From assembly GCA_016713445.1 (NCBI GenBank), contig JADJPB010000008.1, positions 124,001 through 188,000 on the forward strand: DNA of 64,000 bases, read 5' to 3'. The DNA comes from Bacteroidota bacterium (GTDB lineage Bacteria; Bacteroidota; Bacteroidia; AKYH767-A; OLB10). Made by a program: the position numbers and the translations under genes. Under the pieces are notes generated by a model. It worked only from the letters and a program-made list of their open reading frames with translations. It did no database searches and was not told the DNA's origin. The first letter of the stretch is position 1. Each line of letters begins with the position of its first letter. Shown here piece after piece: positions 19,250-26,985 of this stretch.

Positions 19250-19837
19250 TTATATTTCTCTTAAATATGGCGATTGTCTTTTAACAACAGCGAACATTCG
19301 ATGCACCAATTTATTTCGTATTGCATTAATTACAAGCATTTTATTTTTGCCTTCTTTTACTTTTCTGATAAAATATTCTTTAAGTTCTCCGTGAGCTCTA
19401 ATGCATGACATGGCTGCCATATGCAACAGTTTCTTTAATTTGTGATTTGCCAAGTTGGAAACACGATCCCTTTTAATACTTATTCCAGATTGATTTGGAA
19501 AAGGCACTACTCCCGAGTAACATGTTCTATCACTTTTTCCTCTCAAATCTGATGCGGCTTTTTTTATTTTTAGAGCATTCTCTACCCACAAAAAGATGTC
19601 CATTTGCGTGCAACTCACTTCCAATGGATGATTGTAAATTCCAGTTGTTTCGCAACAGACTAAGATATCTTCCTTCTCAATCTTTAGTTTTCGAAAGAGC
19701 ACTCTGAAAAAACGATTCAGTGTCTTTACTTCATTTTTAATGATCTGCTCCAATACCACTTCTTTAGTAGCATTTAATACAGCAATGTCGACTTTTCCTT
19801 TGGAAACGTCCACTCCGATGTAGTACCTTTGTTTCAT
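19250..19837 (-). pseudogene. IS110-family transposase, internal in-frame deletion
   Basis: 195 residues against about 310-340 for intact IS110 transposases of this type. Residues 1-104 are the N-terminal RuvC-like DEDD domain (YIGVDVSKGKVDIAV with Asp10, CCETTGIYNHP with Glu63, and GKSDR with Asp103). At about residue 105 (near 19524) the sequence jumps in frame to the C-terminal Transposase_20 part, CYSGVVPFPNQSGISIKRD, which holds the catalytic Ser117. The missing 115-150 residues include the fourth acidic residue, the coiled-coil and the first half of the C-terminal domain, so it should be inactive. The rest is well preserved and in frame, which suggests a recent or selected deletion rather than slow decay. 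Neighbouring frameshifted genes mean an assembly collapse cannot be ruled out. Confidence 0.88.
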
Positions 19838-19853
19838 ACTAATTAAGTTTAGT

Positions 19854-20005
19854 GTTACCGTGTAGGATGCTCTCTCTAAGCCCTTGATAATAGGTCTTGA
19901 ACCTGAATTTCTATTTAGCTCTCATCCAAAGAAGCAGGGTGTCATAATCTCCGTATAGGCCTCAACCTTTGTCACGAAAAGACGCGCCCTGCTTCTTACG
20001 GTAAC
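19854..20005 (-). ncRNA. Candidate IS110 bridge RNA (seekRNA) in the transposase leader
   Basis: On the transposase strand this leader begins GTTACCGT (20005-19998) and ends with its exact complement ACGGTAAC (19861-19854), giving a closing stem. Next to it an 11-bp perfect stem, AAGAAGCAGGG (19997-19987) with CCCTGCTTCTT (19939-19929), encloses a 47-base loop. A second stem-loop follows, GGATG...GCATCC, with an apical AGGT-TCAAG-ACCT hairpin. Two stem-loops with large internal loops upstream of an IS110 recombinase is the architecture described for bridge RNAs, whose loops specify target and donor DNA. The pairing is read directly; the function is inferred from position and family. Confidence 0.7.
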
Positions 20006-20045
20006 TGTTTACAACTATAAATTTAATACTTTTTGCAAACTAAAG

Positions 20046-20067
20046 GTACACAAAGATTTACACAGAG
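20046..20067 (+). repeat. 22-bp direct repeat, right copy flanking the IS110 remnant
   Basis: Identical to 19173-19194. From 20068 to 20214 the gap continues with other dispersed intergenic words (a 'gtcacagagatttcc' extension and the common CGCGCAAATCCGTTTTATCC-type sequence). No gene is visible between 20006 and 20214. Confidence 0.8.
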
Positions 20068-20214
20068 GTCACAGAGATTTCCAAGTATAATTAAGTATAA
20101 AATAGTATTATGTTTGAAACAAATTCGCGCAAATCCGTTTTATCCGTTTCATCCGCGTTTCTTTATAAAGTAATCTGTTTTTAAAAAAACCTATAAAAAT
20201 CAGGACTTCCTTAT

Positions 20215-20737
20215 CTACTTCGTATACAACACTGGATCCAATGCAGAGGGATTCCAATGATTGAGGAAGTCGATGATTTTTTGTTCGCTGTAGCCTTCGC
20301 CTTCTTCGAGGTAGGCAGAGTTTTGAGTGTGGAGTCGTGTGCCGTTGGCATCGAGCACTAAAAATACAGGGAAGCCAAAACGTTGCGGATAGGAAAAGGA
20401 TTGTAAAACCTCTAAATTTTTATTTTCCTTGCTGTAGTTGATGTGTAAGAAAACAAATCCGTTGTTGATCGTAGAATCAACTTTTGTGTTTTCATTTTTA
20501 AATTTTTCAAACATCTTGCACCAACGACACCAGTTCCCGCCTACCATCAATAAAACATGCTTGTTTTTGTGCTTTGGCTTTAGTAATGGCTTGTGCTAAA
20601 TCCTTCTTCGCATCCGCATCGGGATGATAAATAAGGGTAGAATCATTCTGTGCAAAAACAGATGCACTCATCATCATAAAAAACAAGAAAGCGAACAAAG
20701 CAAAATTTTTCTGAGTGAATATTTTCGTTGTTTCCAT
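20215..20737 (-). CDS. Exported thioredoxin-family protein (one frameshift)
   Basis: Two overlapping frames form one gene. The upstream part has a signal peptide (FALFAFLFFMMMSASVFAQ) and a helix ending KAKAQKQ. After a 1-base slip near 20545 the other frame continues LMVGGNWCRWCKMFEKF, a thioredoxin fold with active-site C-R-W-C, then GFPVFLVLDANGTRLHTQ (the cis-Pro region FPVF) and a C-terminal helix. The restored protein is about 173 residues, normal for periplasmic thioredoxin-like proteins (Thioredoxin_7/DUF255-like). It probably reduces or isomerises disulfides in exported proteins. It lies 41 bases downstream of gldH on the same strand. Confidence 0.88.
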
Positions 20738-20778
20738 GGTTGCTTAATTTATCGCGAAGCATCGCGATGATAAATAAA

Positions 20779-21288
20779 TTATTGTGTCGCTTTTTCAATC
20801 CGAATTCCGCCATCCATAATTCCGGGGAGTGGATCTAAGCGCATGGCTTGAATTAATTCGAAACGATATTCACCGGGCATCGGAAAACTTACATTCCGCT
20901 TAAACAAAATGCGATTATCCCATATATCGCCCAATCCATTTCCCAACCATTTACCATCTTTAGAGGCTAACATAATTTCCAATGTGTCACGGTCCAATTG
21001 TCCGTTGGGCAAGGTGGTATTCATGAAAATAAAAATATTACTAAACGGATAATGACTTGCATTGCGCAAATTGATGTACACATTATGTCCGATGGTAGTG
21101 TCTTTAAAATTCGCTTGAAAAACTAAGGGCTTCTCCGACGACCAAGCATTATTATCGATCTTAATGTTTTCTTCGTACACGACGGAAGAATCACAAGAGA
21201 CCAAAACCATCGACATCCCAATCAAGAAAAAGAAAGCAGCTTTCCACTTCTTAGTTAATACATGACCGTTAGTACTCATGAACGACAT
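20779..21288 (-). CDS. gldH: Gliding motility lipoprotein GldH
   Basis: About 169 residues. The lipobox is in FLIGMSMVLVSCDSS, so it is a lipoprotein. The family pattern is clear: NNAWSSEKPLVF, VYINLRNASHYPFSNIFIF, RDTLEIMLASKDGKWLGNGLGDIWDN, and the C-terminal FELIQAMRLDPLPGI. GldH is needed for gliding in Flavobacterium and belongs to the Gld proteins linked with type IX secretion. I place the start at 21288 (or the ATG at 21279) because the longer frame up to 21402 runs inside the upstream ricT gene. The start is only seven bases after the ricT stop, so they are co-transcribed. Confidence 0.94.
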   Translation of the reverse strand: MSFMSTNGHVLTKKWKAAFFFLIGMSMVLVSCDSSVVYEENIKIDNNAWSSEKPLVFQANFKDTTIGHNVYINLRNASHYPFSNIFIFMNTTLPNGQLDRDTLEIMLASKDGKWLGNGLGDIWDNRILFKRNVSFPMPGEYRFELIQAMRLDPLPGIMDGGIRIEKATQ

Positions 21289-21295
21289 TGAGCTG

Positions 21296-22951
21296 TTAAT
21301 TATTTTCGGATCCGGGTGCTTTGCGCGGCGGACGATTTCCAGTCGGTGCAGACGGCGTTGGTGAAGGCGATGGAGTTGCAGGCTTCGGCGTAGGATTAGC
21401 ATTTTGCTGGGGTGCTGGTGCTGGCGAAGTCGCTTGACTTGGTGCTGCTTTTCCTTCTCCTGGCGTGGGCGCCTGACGTTGAGGTCGGTTGCCTTGCTGT
21501 TGTTGCGGATTCGGATTTGCAGGACGCGCTTGCTGATTTTGTGTAGGTAGCTGCGGCTTATTTTGCGCAGGTTGATTTTGCGCCGGTGATGCTTGCTGCT
21601 TCACGAGCTGCTGTGTTCTTTCCTGCGGCTTATTCTGATTCTGTTGTGGACGATCAGCTCGCTCTTGTGGCTTGTTACGCTGCGGCACGTTTGAAGCAGG
21701 CTTATTATCTCCTTGTCGCTGCGGACGATTTCGTTGTTGTCCGCCAGCTTGTTGTTGAGGAGTAGAAGTCGAACTTGGAGAAGCAGTTTTTGCATCACCG
21801 CCTTTATTTTTCTTCTTCTTCTTTTTCTTCGCACGATCCATTCGCGTAAGACTATCTTGTCCTACCACATCATCGTAACCCAAATCATCTTCCTCTTCAA
21901 TTTCGATGGCGCCTGTATCATCTGGCTTCTGTCCTAACTTATTCAGCGCAACAATTTCTTTTACACGATCAACACTCAACGGCACCCATTGCTCAGCACC
22001 AAAAAATGTGCGCTCATCGCCTTCTCTTGGTTCAGGTTGCACAGCATACCACATGATGCGTTTGAAGATATCCGTTTTGCGATGCAATAAATTTCCTTTT
22101 CCAGTTTGCAAACGAATGTTCGATTCTGGAATATCTCTAACGGCATCTATATACGAATCTAACTCATAATTGAGACAACATTTTAATTTTCCACATTGGC
22201 CAGCGAGTTTGATTGGATTCAAACTCAAATTTTGATAGCGTGCAGCACTAGTAGAAACCACTTTAAAATCGGTAAGCCATGTCGAACAACATAACTCACG
22301 TCCGCAAGAACCAATACCGCCTAAGCGAGCTGCTTCCTGACGCATACCAATTTGGCGCATCTCCACACGAATTTTATACGTATCAGCTAAACGTTTGATG
22401 AGTTCACGAAAATCGACACGATCATCGGCGGTATAAAAGAAAGTAGCTTTCTTGCCATCGCCTTGATATTCCACATCCGAAATTTTCATTTTGAGTCCGA
22501 GCGCCAACGCTGTTGTACGCGAGCCGTGCATGGTCGTAAATTCTAAATCCTTTACTTCCTTCCATTTCTCAATGTCGGGCTGTTTCGCCGAACGATACAA
22601 CTGTTTTATTTCATGCGAGTCTTCTGCTACATTACGTTTTCTTAATTGAAAGCGCACGAGCTCACCCACTAAACTTACTTCCCCGATATCATGACCGGGA
22701 TTACCTTCTACGGCCACCATTTCCCCGACTTGCAACTCGAGGTTATTTATATTCCGGAAAAATTCCTTACGACTCCCTTTAAACCGCACTTCCACAATAT
22801 CGAAAGGCTTGTGCCCTTCTGGAAGATACATATATGAAAGCCAGTTATAAACATTCAATTTATTGCAACCACCCGTTCCGCATGTACCATTGCTTTGACA
22901 GCCTGACGGGGTTCCGGTACTGGTGGCAGTTGAACAAGAGCTACATCCCAT
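21296..22951 (-). CDS. PSP1/RicT (YaaT)-family protein with long Pro/Gln/Asn-rich tail
   Basis: 551 residues. A Cys-rich start (MGCSSCSTATSTGTPSGCQS) precedes the PSP1 domain (about 50-290) with conserved cysteines in GSCGRELCCSTWL and AGQCGKLKCCLNYELDSY, the Fe-S cluster-linked cysteines of RicT/YaaT. After about residue 370 comes a basic KKKKKKNKGG stretch and a roughly 175-residue low-complexity tail rich in Pro, Gln, Asn and Ala (QQQ, RPQRQ, NKPQ repeats). In Bacillus RicT works with RNase Y; in Bacteroidota the role is unknown but the gene is strongly conserved beside holB and gldH, as here. The tail is disordered and could bind RNA or partners. Confidence 0.9.
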   Translation of the reverse strand: MGCSSCSTATSTGTPSGCQSNGTCGTGGCNKLNVYNWLSYMYLPEGHKPFDIVEVRFKGSRKEFFRNINNLELQVGEMVAVEGNPGHDIGEVSLVGELVRFQLRKRNVAEDSHEIKQLYRSAKQPDIEKWKEVKDLEFTTMHGSRTTALALGLKMKISDVEYQGDGKKATFFYTADDRVDFRELIKRLADTYKIRVEMRQIGMRQEAARLGGIGSCGRELCCSTWLTDFKVVSTSAARYQNLSLNPIKLAGQCGKLKCCLNYELDSYIDAVRDIPESNIRLQTGKGNLLHRKTDIFKRIMWYAVQPEPREGDERTFFGAEQWVPLSVDRVKEIVALNKLGQKPDDTGAIEIEEEDDLGYDDVVGQDSLTRMDRAKKKKKKKNKGGDAKTASPSSTSTPQQQAGGQQRNRPQRQGDNKPASNVPQRNKPQERADRPQQNQNKPQERTQQLVKQQASPAQNQPAQNKPQLPTQNQQARPANPNPQQQQGNRPQRQAPTPGEGKAAPSQATSPAPAPQQNANPTPKPATPSPSPTPSAPTGNRPPRKAPGSENN

Positions 22952-23011
22952 AGATTGCTATTTTTTTCAATTGCCTTTACACTTCTTTTGACTTCGAAAC
23001 AACGAAGCTAT

Positions 23012-24161
23012 TTACTTAATTTGAAGAATTCGAGAAATCTTCAAGGACAAATCTAAGAATAAGATTTTAGTCGAGGCGTTTCTTTCTAAATGATAAGAGG
23101 CTTCTGACAATTCGGTGCTGAACGCATCGATATTATTGACATTCACAAAAGGCAAAAACTTCTGAACAGCAACACGTTGCGTAACTTCCAGCTTGACCAA
23201 GGGTCCATCTGCTAAATTTACAATCAAGCATTCCCTCAACACGCGAAGGCAAGCTCCTAAAAATTGCTTTTGATGTTCTTTATTCTCTGCCGCCATCCCA
23301 TCTACCCAGGAAAGAAGCTTATCCATCGTCTTCAACGGACTTAAACATAGGCGCATCCAATTAATAAATGCTTCTTCATGGCTTCCCGAACCCTTATCAT
23401 GCTCTGCCATTTCCATCGCTTCGGAAAAGTTACCATCCGCGAGTCGGGCAATGTCGAGTGCTTCAGCGCGACCCATCTCATAATCGCTCATAATGCGTTC
23501 GGCTACCTCTTCTTCTTGCAAAAGTTGCAACTTCACTAATTGCGTTCGACTCACAATAGTGGTCAATAATTGATCGCGCGCTTCTGAGGCAAGGATAAAT
23601 AGAGTGTCTTGCGTGGGTTCTTCCAAACTTTTCAGAAGGGCATTGGCTGCATTCAGATGCATTTTTTCGGGCATCCAAATAATGATTACCTTGAATTTTC
23701 CTTCGAAGGCTTTCAGATTTATTTTATGGATGATCTTCTGCGCTTCTTCGGTAGGAATAATTCCTTGCTTATTCTTCGCATCGCCTGTCGAGATAAAATC
23801 CACCCATTGATTTAGGCTGGCATATGGATTCGAGACAAACAAATCCCGCCACTCACGAATATAATCTACCGAAGTAGGTTCCTTAATTCCCGCACCTTTT
23901 TACAATAGGATACACAAAATGAATATCGGGATGCTCCATCTTCGTAGCGCGTCGACACGATCCACATATCCCACAACTATCCTCAGCCTGCGGATTCTCA
24001 CAATTCAAAAACTGCGCAAAGGCACGAGCCATCGGTAACACACCAGAGCCTGGTTGTCCAAAAAACAAAAGCGCGTGCGAAACACGGTTTTCGGTGCTGC
24101 TGGAGATGAGCTTGGTTTTTACGGATTGTTGGCCCTGATGGATTGAAGAGCATAACATCAT
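23012..24161 (-). CDS. holB: DNA polymerase III subunit delta' (one frameshift)
   Basis: The clamp-loader subunit. The first part (from the ATG at 24161, MMLCSSIHQGQQSVKTK) has the P-loop-derived FFGQPGSGVLPMARAFAQFLNC and zinc-binding CGICGSC preceded by another Cys, then HPDIHFVYPIV. The frame is lost near 23893 in a run of A (an extra A restores KGAGIKEPTSVDYIREW). The second part has the DnaX/HolB patterns KVIIIWMPEKMHLNAANALLKSLEEP and TTIVSRTQLVKL (SRC-like motif as SRT). The restored length is about 383 residues. Because holB is essential, the frameshift is most likely a sequence error. The ORF could be read from 24212, but those residues do not resemble the family start. Confidence 0.9.
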
Positions 24162-24212
24162 CAAAGTTGTAGGTAGATTATAGAACGAAATGGATTTTGG
24201 GTACATTGGCAA

Positions 24213-24697
24213 AGTTCACTATTGAAATTACTAGCTGCAAGCTTCAAGCTTTAAGTTAGATTTAGCTTTCAACATGTTTACCTTTCCTTTGAGCTTATTC
24301 TACTCTAGATATTTTTTTGCTACAGGCTGCAAGCTTTAAGTTTGATTTAGGTTTCCATATTTATCATTCTTCAATTTTAAATTCAAATCTAAAATTGTTT
24401 TTTGCTTCAGGATGCAAGCTTTAAGAGAGATTTAGCTTCCAACAAGCACTCCGCTACTTTAGGTTAATAATCCCTAAGAAAGTTATCCGCTATAAGCTTT
24501 AAGGGTGATTGGATGTTTAACTAAAATCTTTACAAATAATTATTTCGATTTTTATTTCACTTTTCTTTATTGAATCTAACCACATTTTTTTAATTGATTC
24601 TCAGGTGACAAGATGAAATAGTTGTTTGCAAACGAGTATAAGTGTTTATTCTACGAGTAATTGATTTTCACTTCAGACTTTTGCAAAAAAAATCAAT
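24213..24697. repeat. Intergenic region with four spaced copies of an AAGCTTTAAG-centred repeat
   Basis: No gene is visible. A degenerate unit (GCTnCAnGnTGCAAGCTTTAAG followed by nAGATTTAGnTTnC) recurs with AAGCTTTAAG at 24246, 24331, 24416 and 24494, i.e. spaced 85, 85 and 78 bases. Related words (GCTTGAAGCTTGAAGC, GCTACAAGCTACATGC) occur at about 25107-25141 and 26870-26905. The regular spacing is unusual for the otherwise scattered repeats here. Confidence 0.7.
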
Positions 24698-25066
24698 ATG
24701 TTAAACTTTAAGAAAATGAAAGTTTGGGAAGCGAGTTTTGAATTAGTCGAAATGATTTATAATACAAGCTTAAAACTTCCTAGAGAAGAAATTTATGGAA
24801 TCTCTGATCAAATAAAGAGAGCTTCGGTTTCTATATCCTCAAACATAGCTGAGGGTTGCTCGAGATTATCGGACAAAGACAAAGCAAGGTTTATTGAAAT
24901 GGCGTTAGGATCTGCGTTTGAATTAGAGACACAAATTCTAATTTGCAAACGACTCGAGTATTTTAACAATGAAGAAAGCGAAAGTCTTTTAAGCAAAATA
25001 TCACTTGTACAAAAACTCCTCAGCGGTTTTATCTACTCTCTGCGCAATGTAAAAACAATAGCATAA
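24698..25066 (+). CDS. Four-helix bundle protein (S23 / 23S rRNA intervening-sequence family)
   Basis: 122 residues beginning NFKKMKVWEASFELVEMIY and with RASVSISSNIAEGCSRLSDKDKARFIEMALGSAFELETQ, the TIGR02436 signature. Homologues form pentameric four-helix bundles; some are encoded inside 23S rRNA intervening sequences, others, as here, as free-standing genes in Bacteroidota where they are numerous and mobile-looking. The function is unknown. The gene is an island: AAGCTTTAAG repeats upstream and GCTTGAAGC repeats plus a 22-bp perfect hairpin downstream, which fits an inserted unit. No rRNA sequence flanks it. Confidence 0.92.
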   Translation: MLNFKKMKVWEASFELVEMIYNTSLKLPREEIYGISDQIKRASVSISSNIAEGCSRLSDKDKARFIEMALGSAFELETQILICKRLEYFNNEESESLLSKISLVQKLLSGFIYSLRNVKTIA

Positions 25067-25141
25067 AAGTTTGCAAATTGTACTTTTAATGTTGTTTGAA
25101 TTTTTAAGCTTGAAGCTTTCGTGCAGCTTGAAGCTTGAAGC

Positions 25142-25197
25142 CATCAACTTTCCTAAATATTGAGCTGGAGCTGGTTCAATATTTAGGAAAGTTGATG
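25142..25197. repeat. Perfect 22-bp inverted repeat with 12-base loop
   Basis: The arm 25142-25163 (CATCAACTTT...ATATTGA) is the exact reverse complement of 25176-25197, with loop GCTGGAGCTGGT. The right arm contains the last codons and TAA stop of the minus-strand gene at 25183-25539, so the left arm is an inverted copy of that gene's 3' end. There is no T tract on either strand, so it is not a classic terminator. Confidence 0.9.
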
Positions 25198-25539
25198 CTC
25201 CCTAAAATAATCAATCACCGCCTGCTTCAACAAATAATCTTGTTCCCCTAACGTCATGCGCGGGAGCTTCTGAACGAGTTTCCAGTGGGGCCAACCTTGT
25301 TCGTCGCTGCCTTCCGAGTTCGTAGTAACCAAATTGACTCAGAAGTTTGCAGGTACGATATGCATAAGGTCTTGCTTTTCGGATTTACCAAACTCGCGCG
25401 GACCATGACCGAGCTCTTGCACTCCAATTAAAAAGAGTACGCCTTGCAAGTCCATATCGGAATCAAACATGGTATTGAGTTGATTGAGTAGCTCGACCCA
25501 CTCCACTTTTAATTCTTCGATGTTGCGGATATGGAGCAT
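25183..25539 (-). CDS. Conserved hypothetical protein (two compensating frameshifts)
   Basis: The start MLHIRNIEELKVEWVELLNQ and the stretch GVLFLIGVQELGHGPREFGK read cleanly to about 25350. The frame then slips, continuing CKLLSQFGYYEL, and slips back near 25305 to EGSDEQGWPHWKLVQKLPRM ... VIDYFREHQLS and a TAA at 25183. The two slips cancel (357 bases in total), giving about 118 residues. I recall proteins of this pattern as conserved hypotheticals in Bacteroidota but know no function; they are soluble, with no signal peptide. The stop codon lies inside the arm of the 22-bp hairpin at 25142-25197. Confidence 0.72.
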
Positions 25540-25644
25540 TGGATGTTTTGTTTGAGTCTATTGATTTGCGAAAATAGGGGATATTAATAAGATTCCAGTG
25601 TTACCAACAAATTCAGATTTACTAGAAAAGCTTTTCAATCAAGC

Positions 25645-25992
25645 TTAATCTATAGATTCTAAAATGTTTTTGACTTTGGATTTTAACTCTGGCAAATCTT
25701 TTTTAATAATTTCCCAAACCAAACTATGATCCACACCAAAATACTCATGAACAAAAATATTTCTCATTCCAACAATTTGCTTCCACTCTATGGTGCTAAA
25801 TCTTGTCTTGGTTTCTAAAGAAACATGATTACTTGCTTCTCCAATTATTTCCATTTGCTTAATACAAGCAAAACGCATCATAGAATTATTCAAGAATACA
25901 TTAAATTCAATATTTAATAGATAACTTTCTATTTCTAGAATTGCATCTAAAATATGCTTTAATCTAGCCTTGTCGCCAATTTTACCTTGCAT
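25645..25992 (-). CDS. hepT: HepT-type HEPN ribonuclease toxin
   Basis: 115 residues of the HEPN/DUF86 family. The catalytic R-X4-H-X-Y motif is present as R77-NIFV-H82-E-Y84 in VGMRNIFVHEYFGVD. HepT is an RNase toxin inactivated by its partner nucleotidyltransferase MntA, which adds AMP residues to the tyrosine of this motif. Its ATG (25992) overlaps the end of the upstream mntA gene by 11 bases, the standard arrangement. The frame is intact and the length normal, so the toxin should be functional. Confidence 0.93.
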   Translation of the reverse strand: MQGKIGDKARLKHILDAILEIESYLLNIEFNVFLNNSMMRFACIKQMEIIGEASNHVSLETKTRFSTIEWKQIVGMRNIFVHEYFGVDHSLVWEIIKKDLPELKSKVKNILESID

Positions 25993-26274
25993 AAATAAGT
26001 TTCTTTTCCTGATCTACTAAAGGTCGAATGTAATCGGACAAACCATTAGATGATACCAAGTCAACTTTTGTATTTAATAAATTCTCAAGATCAAGCTTCA
26101 TCTGTACGAATTTTAAACCGATTCTTGATCGTAGTCCAAATCGACCAAAATATCAATATCGCTATTTACGTCAGCTTGACCTCTTACATATGATCCAAAA
26201 ATATATGCTTTCAAGACAGGCATAGACTTAAAGTAACCTTTCAATATCTTTATCTTATCTTCTTCTAAATACAT
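25982..26274 (-). CDS. mntA: MntA-type nucleotidyltransferase antitoxin (one frameshift)
   Basis: Starts at the ATG at 26274: MYLEEDKIKILKGYFKSM, then the minimal nucleotidyltransferase motif GSYVRGQADVNSDIDILVDL (G27-S28 and D39-X-D41, the metal-binding pair). The frame ends early at TCGGTTTAA near 26125, but one base off it continues GLKFVQMKLDLENLLNTKVD and ends KKLIYAR-TAA at 25982, so about 97 residues are restored by one inserted base. The protein AMPylates HepT. A truly dead antitoxin beside an intact toxin would be hard to tolerate, which argues that the slip is a sequencing error. Confidence 0.85.
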
Positions 26275-26309
26275 CAAACAAATATACAATTATTTAGAGA
26301 ATATTTATC

Positions 26310-26816
26310 TCACCCCACCCTTTTCCCAAACTCTTTCTGAACATCTTTGAGTGCGGGGAAAATGTATTGGGTGATGTGAACAACAGGTTGGTAAAGGGAG
26401 AACCAGATTTTGTTTTTGCGGAGAGGTCCGAGGTGAGCATCCACTGGACGAAAAACAGAAAAAACTACACTAACTACTAATGCAAATTTTATGATACCGA
26501 AGATAGCGCCGGCTACTTTATTGAAGACATTTAAGTTTCCAATTTTCAATAATCCTTCGAGAAGTTTGGCCAAGAAAACCATGATGAGAATTACAGAAAT
26601 GAAGACCACAAAAAAAGTGAGGTAATGCAAAGTACTTCCTTGCGCATCGATGAATTTTGACACGAGTCCTTCGAAGAGACTACTCATCTTGAATGCTAAG
26701 TATAATCCTAACACCAAGCCAATGATCATCGCGATTTCAAAAATGAATCCACGTTGGAATCCTTTGTAAGCACCCCAGACTAAGGGAATGGCGATTATGA
26801 AATCCAAGTAGTTCAT
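26310..26816 (-). CDS. CvpA family membrane protein
   Basis: 168 residues with four hydrophobic helices. The start MNYLDFIIAIPLVWGAYKGFQRGFI is the CvpA signature, followed by GLVLGLYLAFKMSS, a third helix FFVVFISVILIMVFLAKLLEGLLK and a fourth, VAGAIFGIIKFALVVSVVF (stretches shortened here only by omission of flanks). CvpA proteins are inner-membrane proteins linked to colicin V production and envelope stress; the mechanism is not established. It lies 35 bases downstream of mntA's start but is read in the same direction from its own start at 26816. Confidence 0.9.
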   Translation of the reverse strand: MNYLDFIIAIPLVWGAYKGFQRGFIFEIAMIIGLVLGLYLAFKMSSLFEGLVSKFIDAQGSTLHYLTFFVVFISVILIMVFLAKLLEGLLKIGNLNVFNKVAGAIFGIIKFALVVSVVFSVFRPVDAHLGPLRKNKIWFSLYQPVVHITQYIFPALKDVQKEFGKRVG

Positions 26817-26985
26817 TTCTTCGATTTAGTTTTTCGTTTGAATTAAAATCTTGCTTCGTATTAGAGATAGCTACAAGCTACATGCTTCAAGCTACAAGCT
26901 ATACGCGACAAGATTAAGGATAGAACATTAATTCTTTTGCAGATCAACTGTGTGATGACTTATGAGAAGAATTGCAAAAGACATC

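Larger units (their letters stand above)
19250..20005 (-). mobile_element. Internally deleted IS110-family element (transposase remnant plus structured leader)
   Basis: The element consists of a shortened IS110 transposase gene (19250-19837) and a 150-base structured non-coding leader (19854-20005). IS110 elements lack terminal inverted repeats, so exact ends cannot be fixed. The flanks carry copies of a dispersed 22-bp repeat (19173-19194 and 20046-20067). The element lies in a non-coding gap and interrupts no gene. Confidence 0.8.

Noticed and set aside
19173..20067. 22-bp repeats as a target-site duplication of the IS110 element
   Set aside because: IS110 elements do not generate long duplications, and the same words occur as dispersed repeats elsewhere; the gaps from repeat to element features are also unequal.
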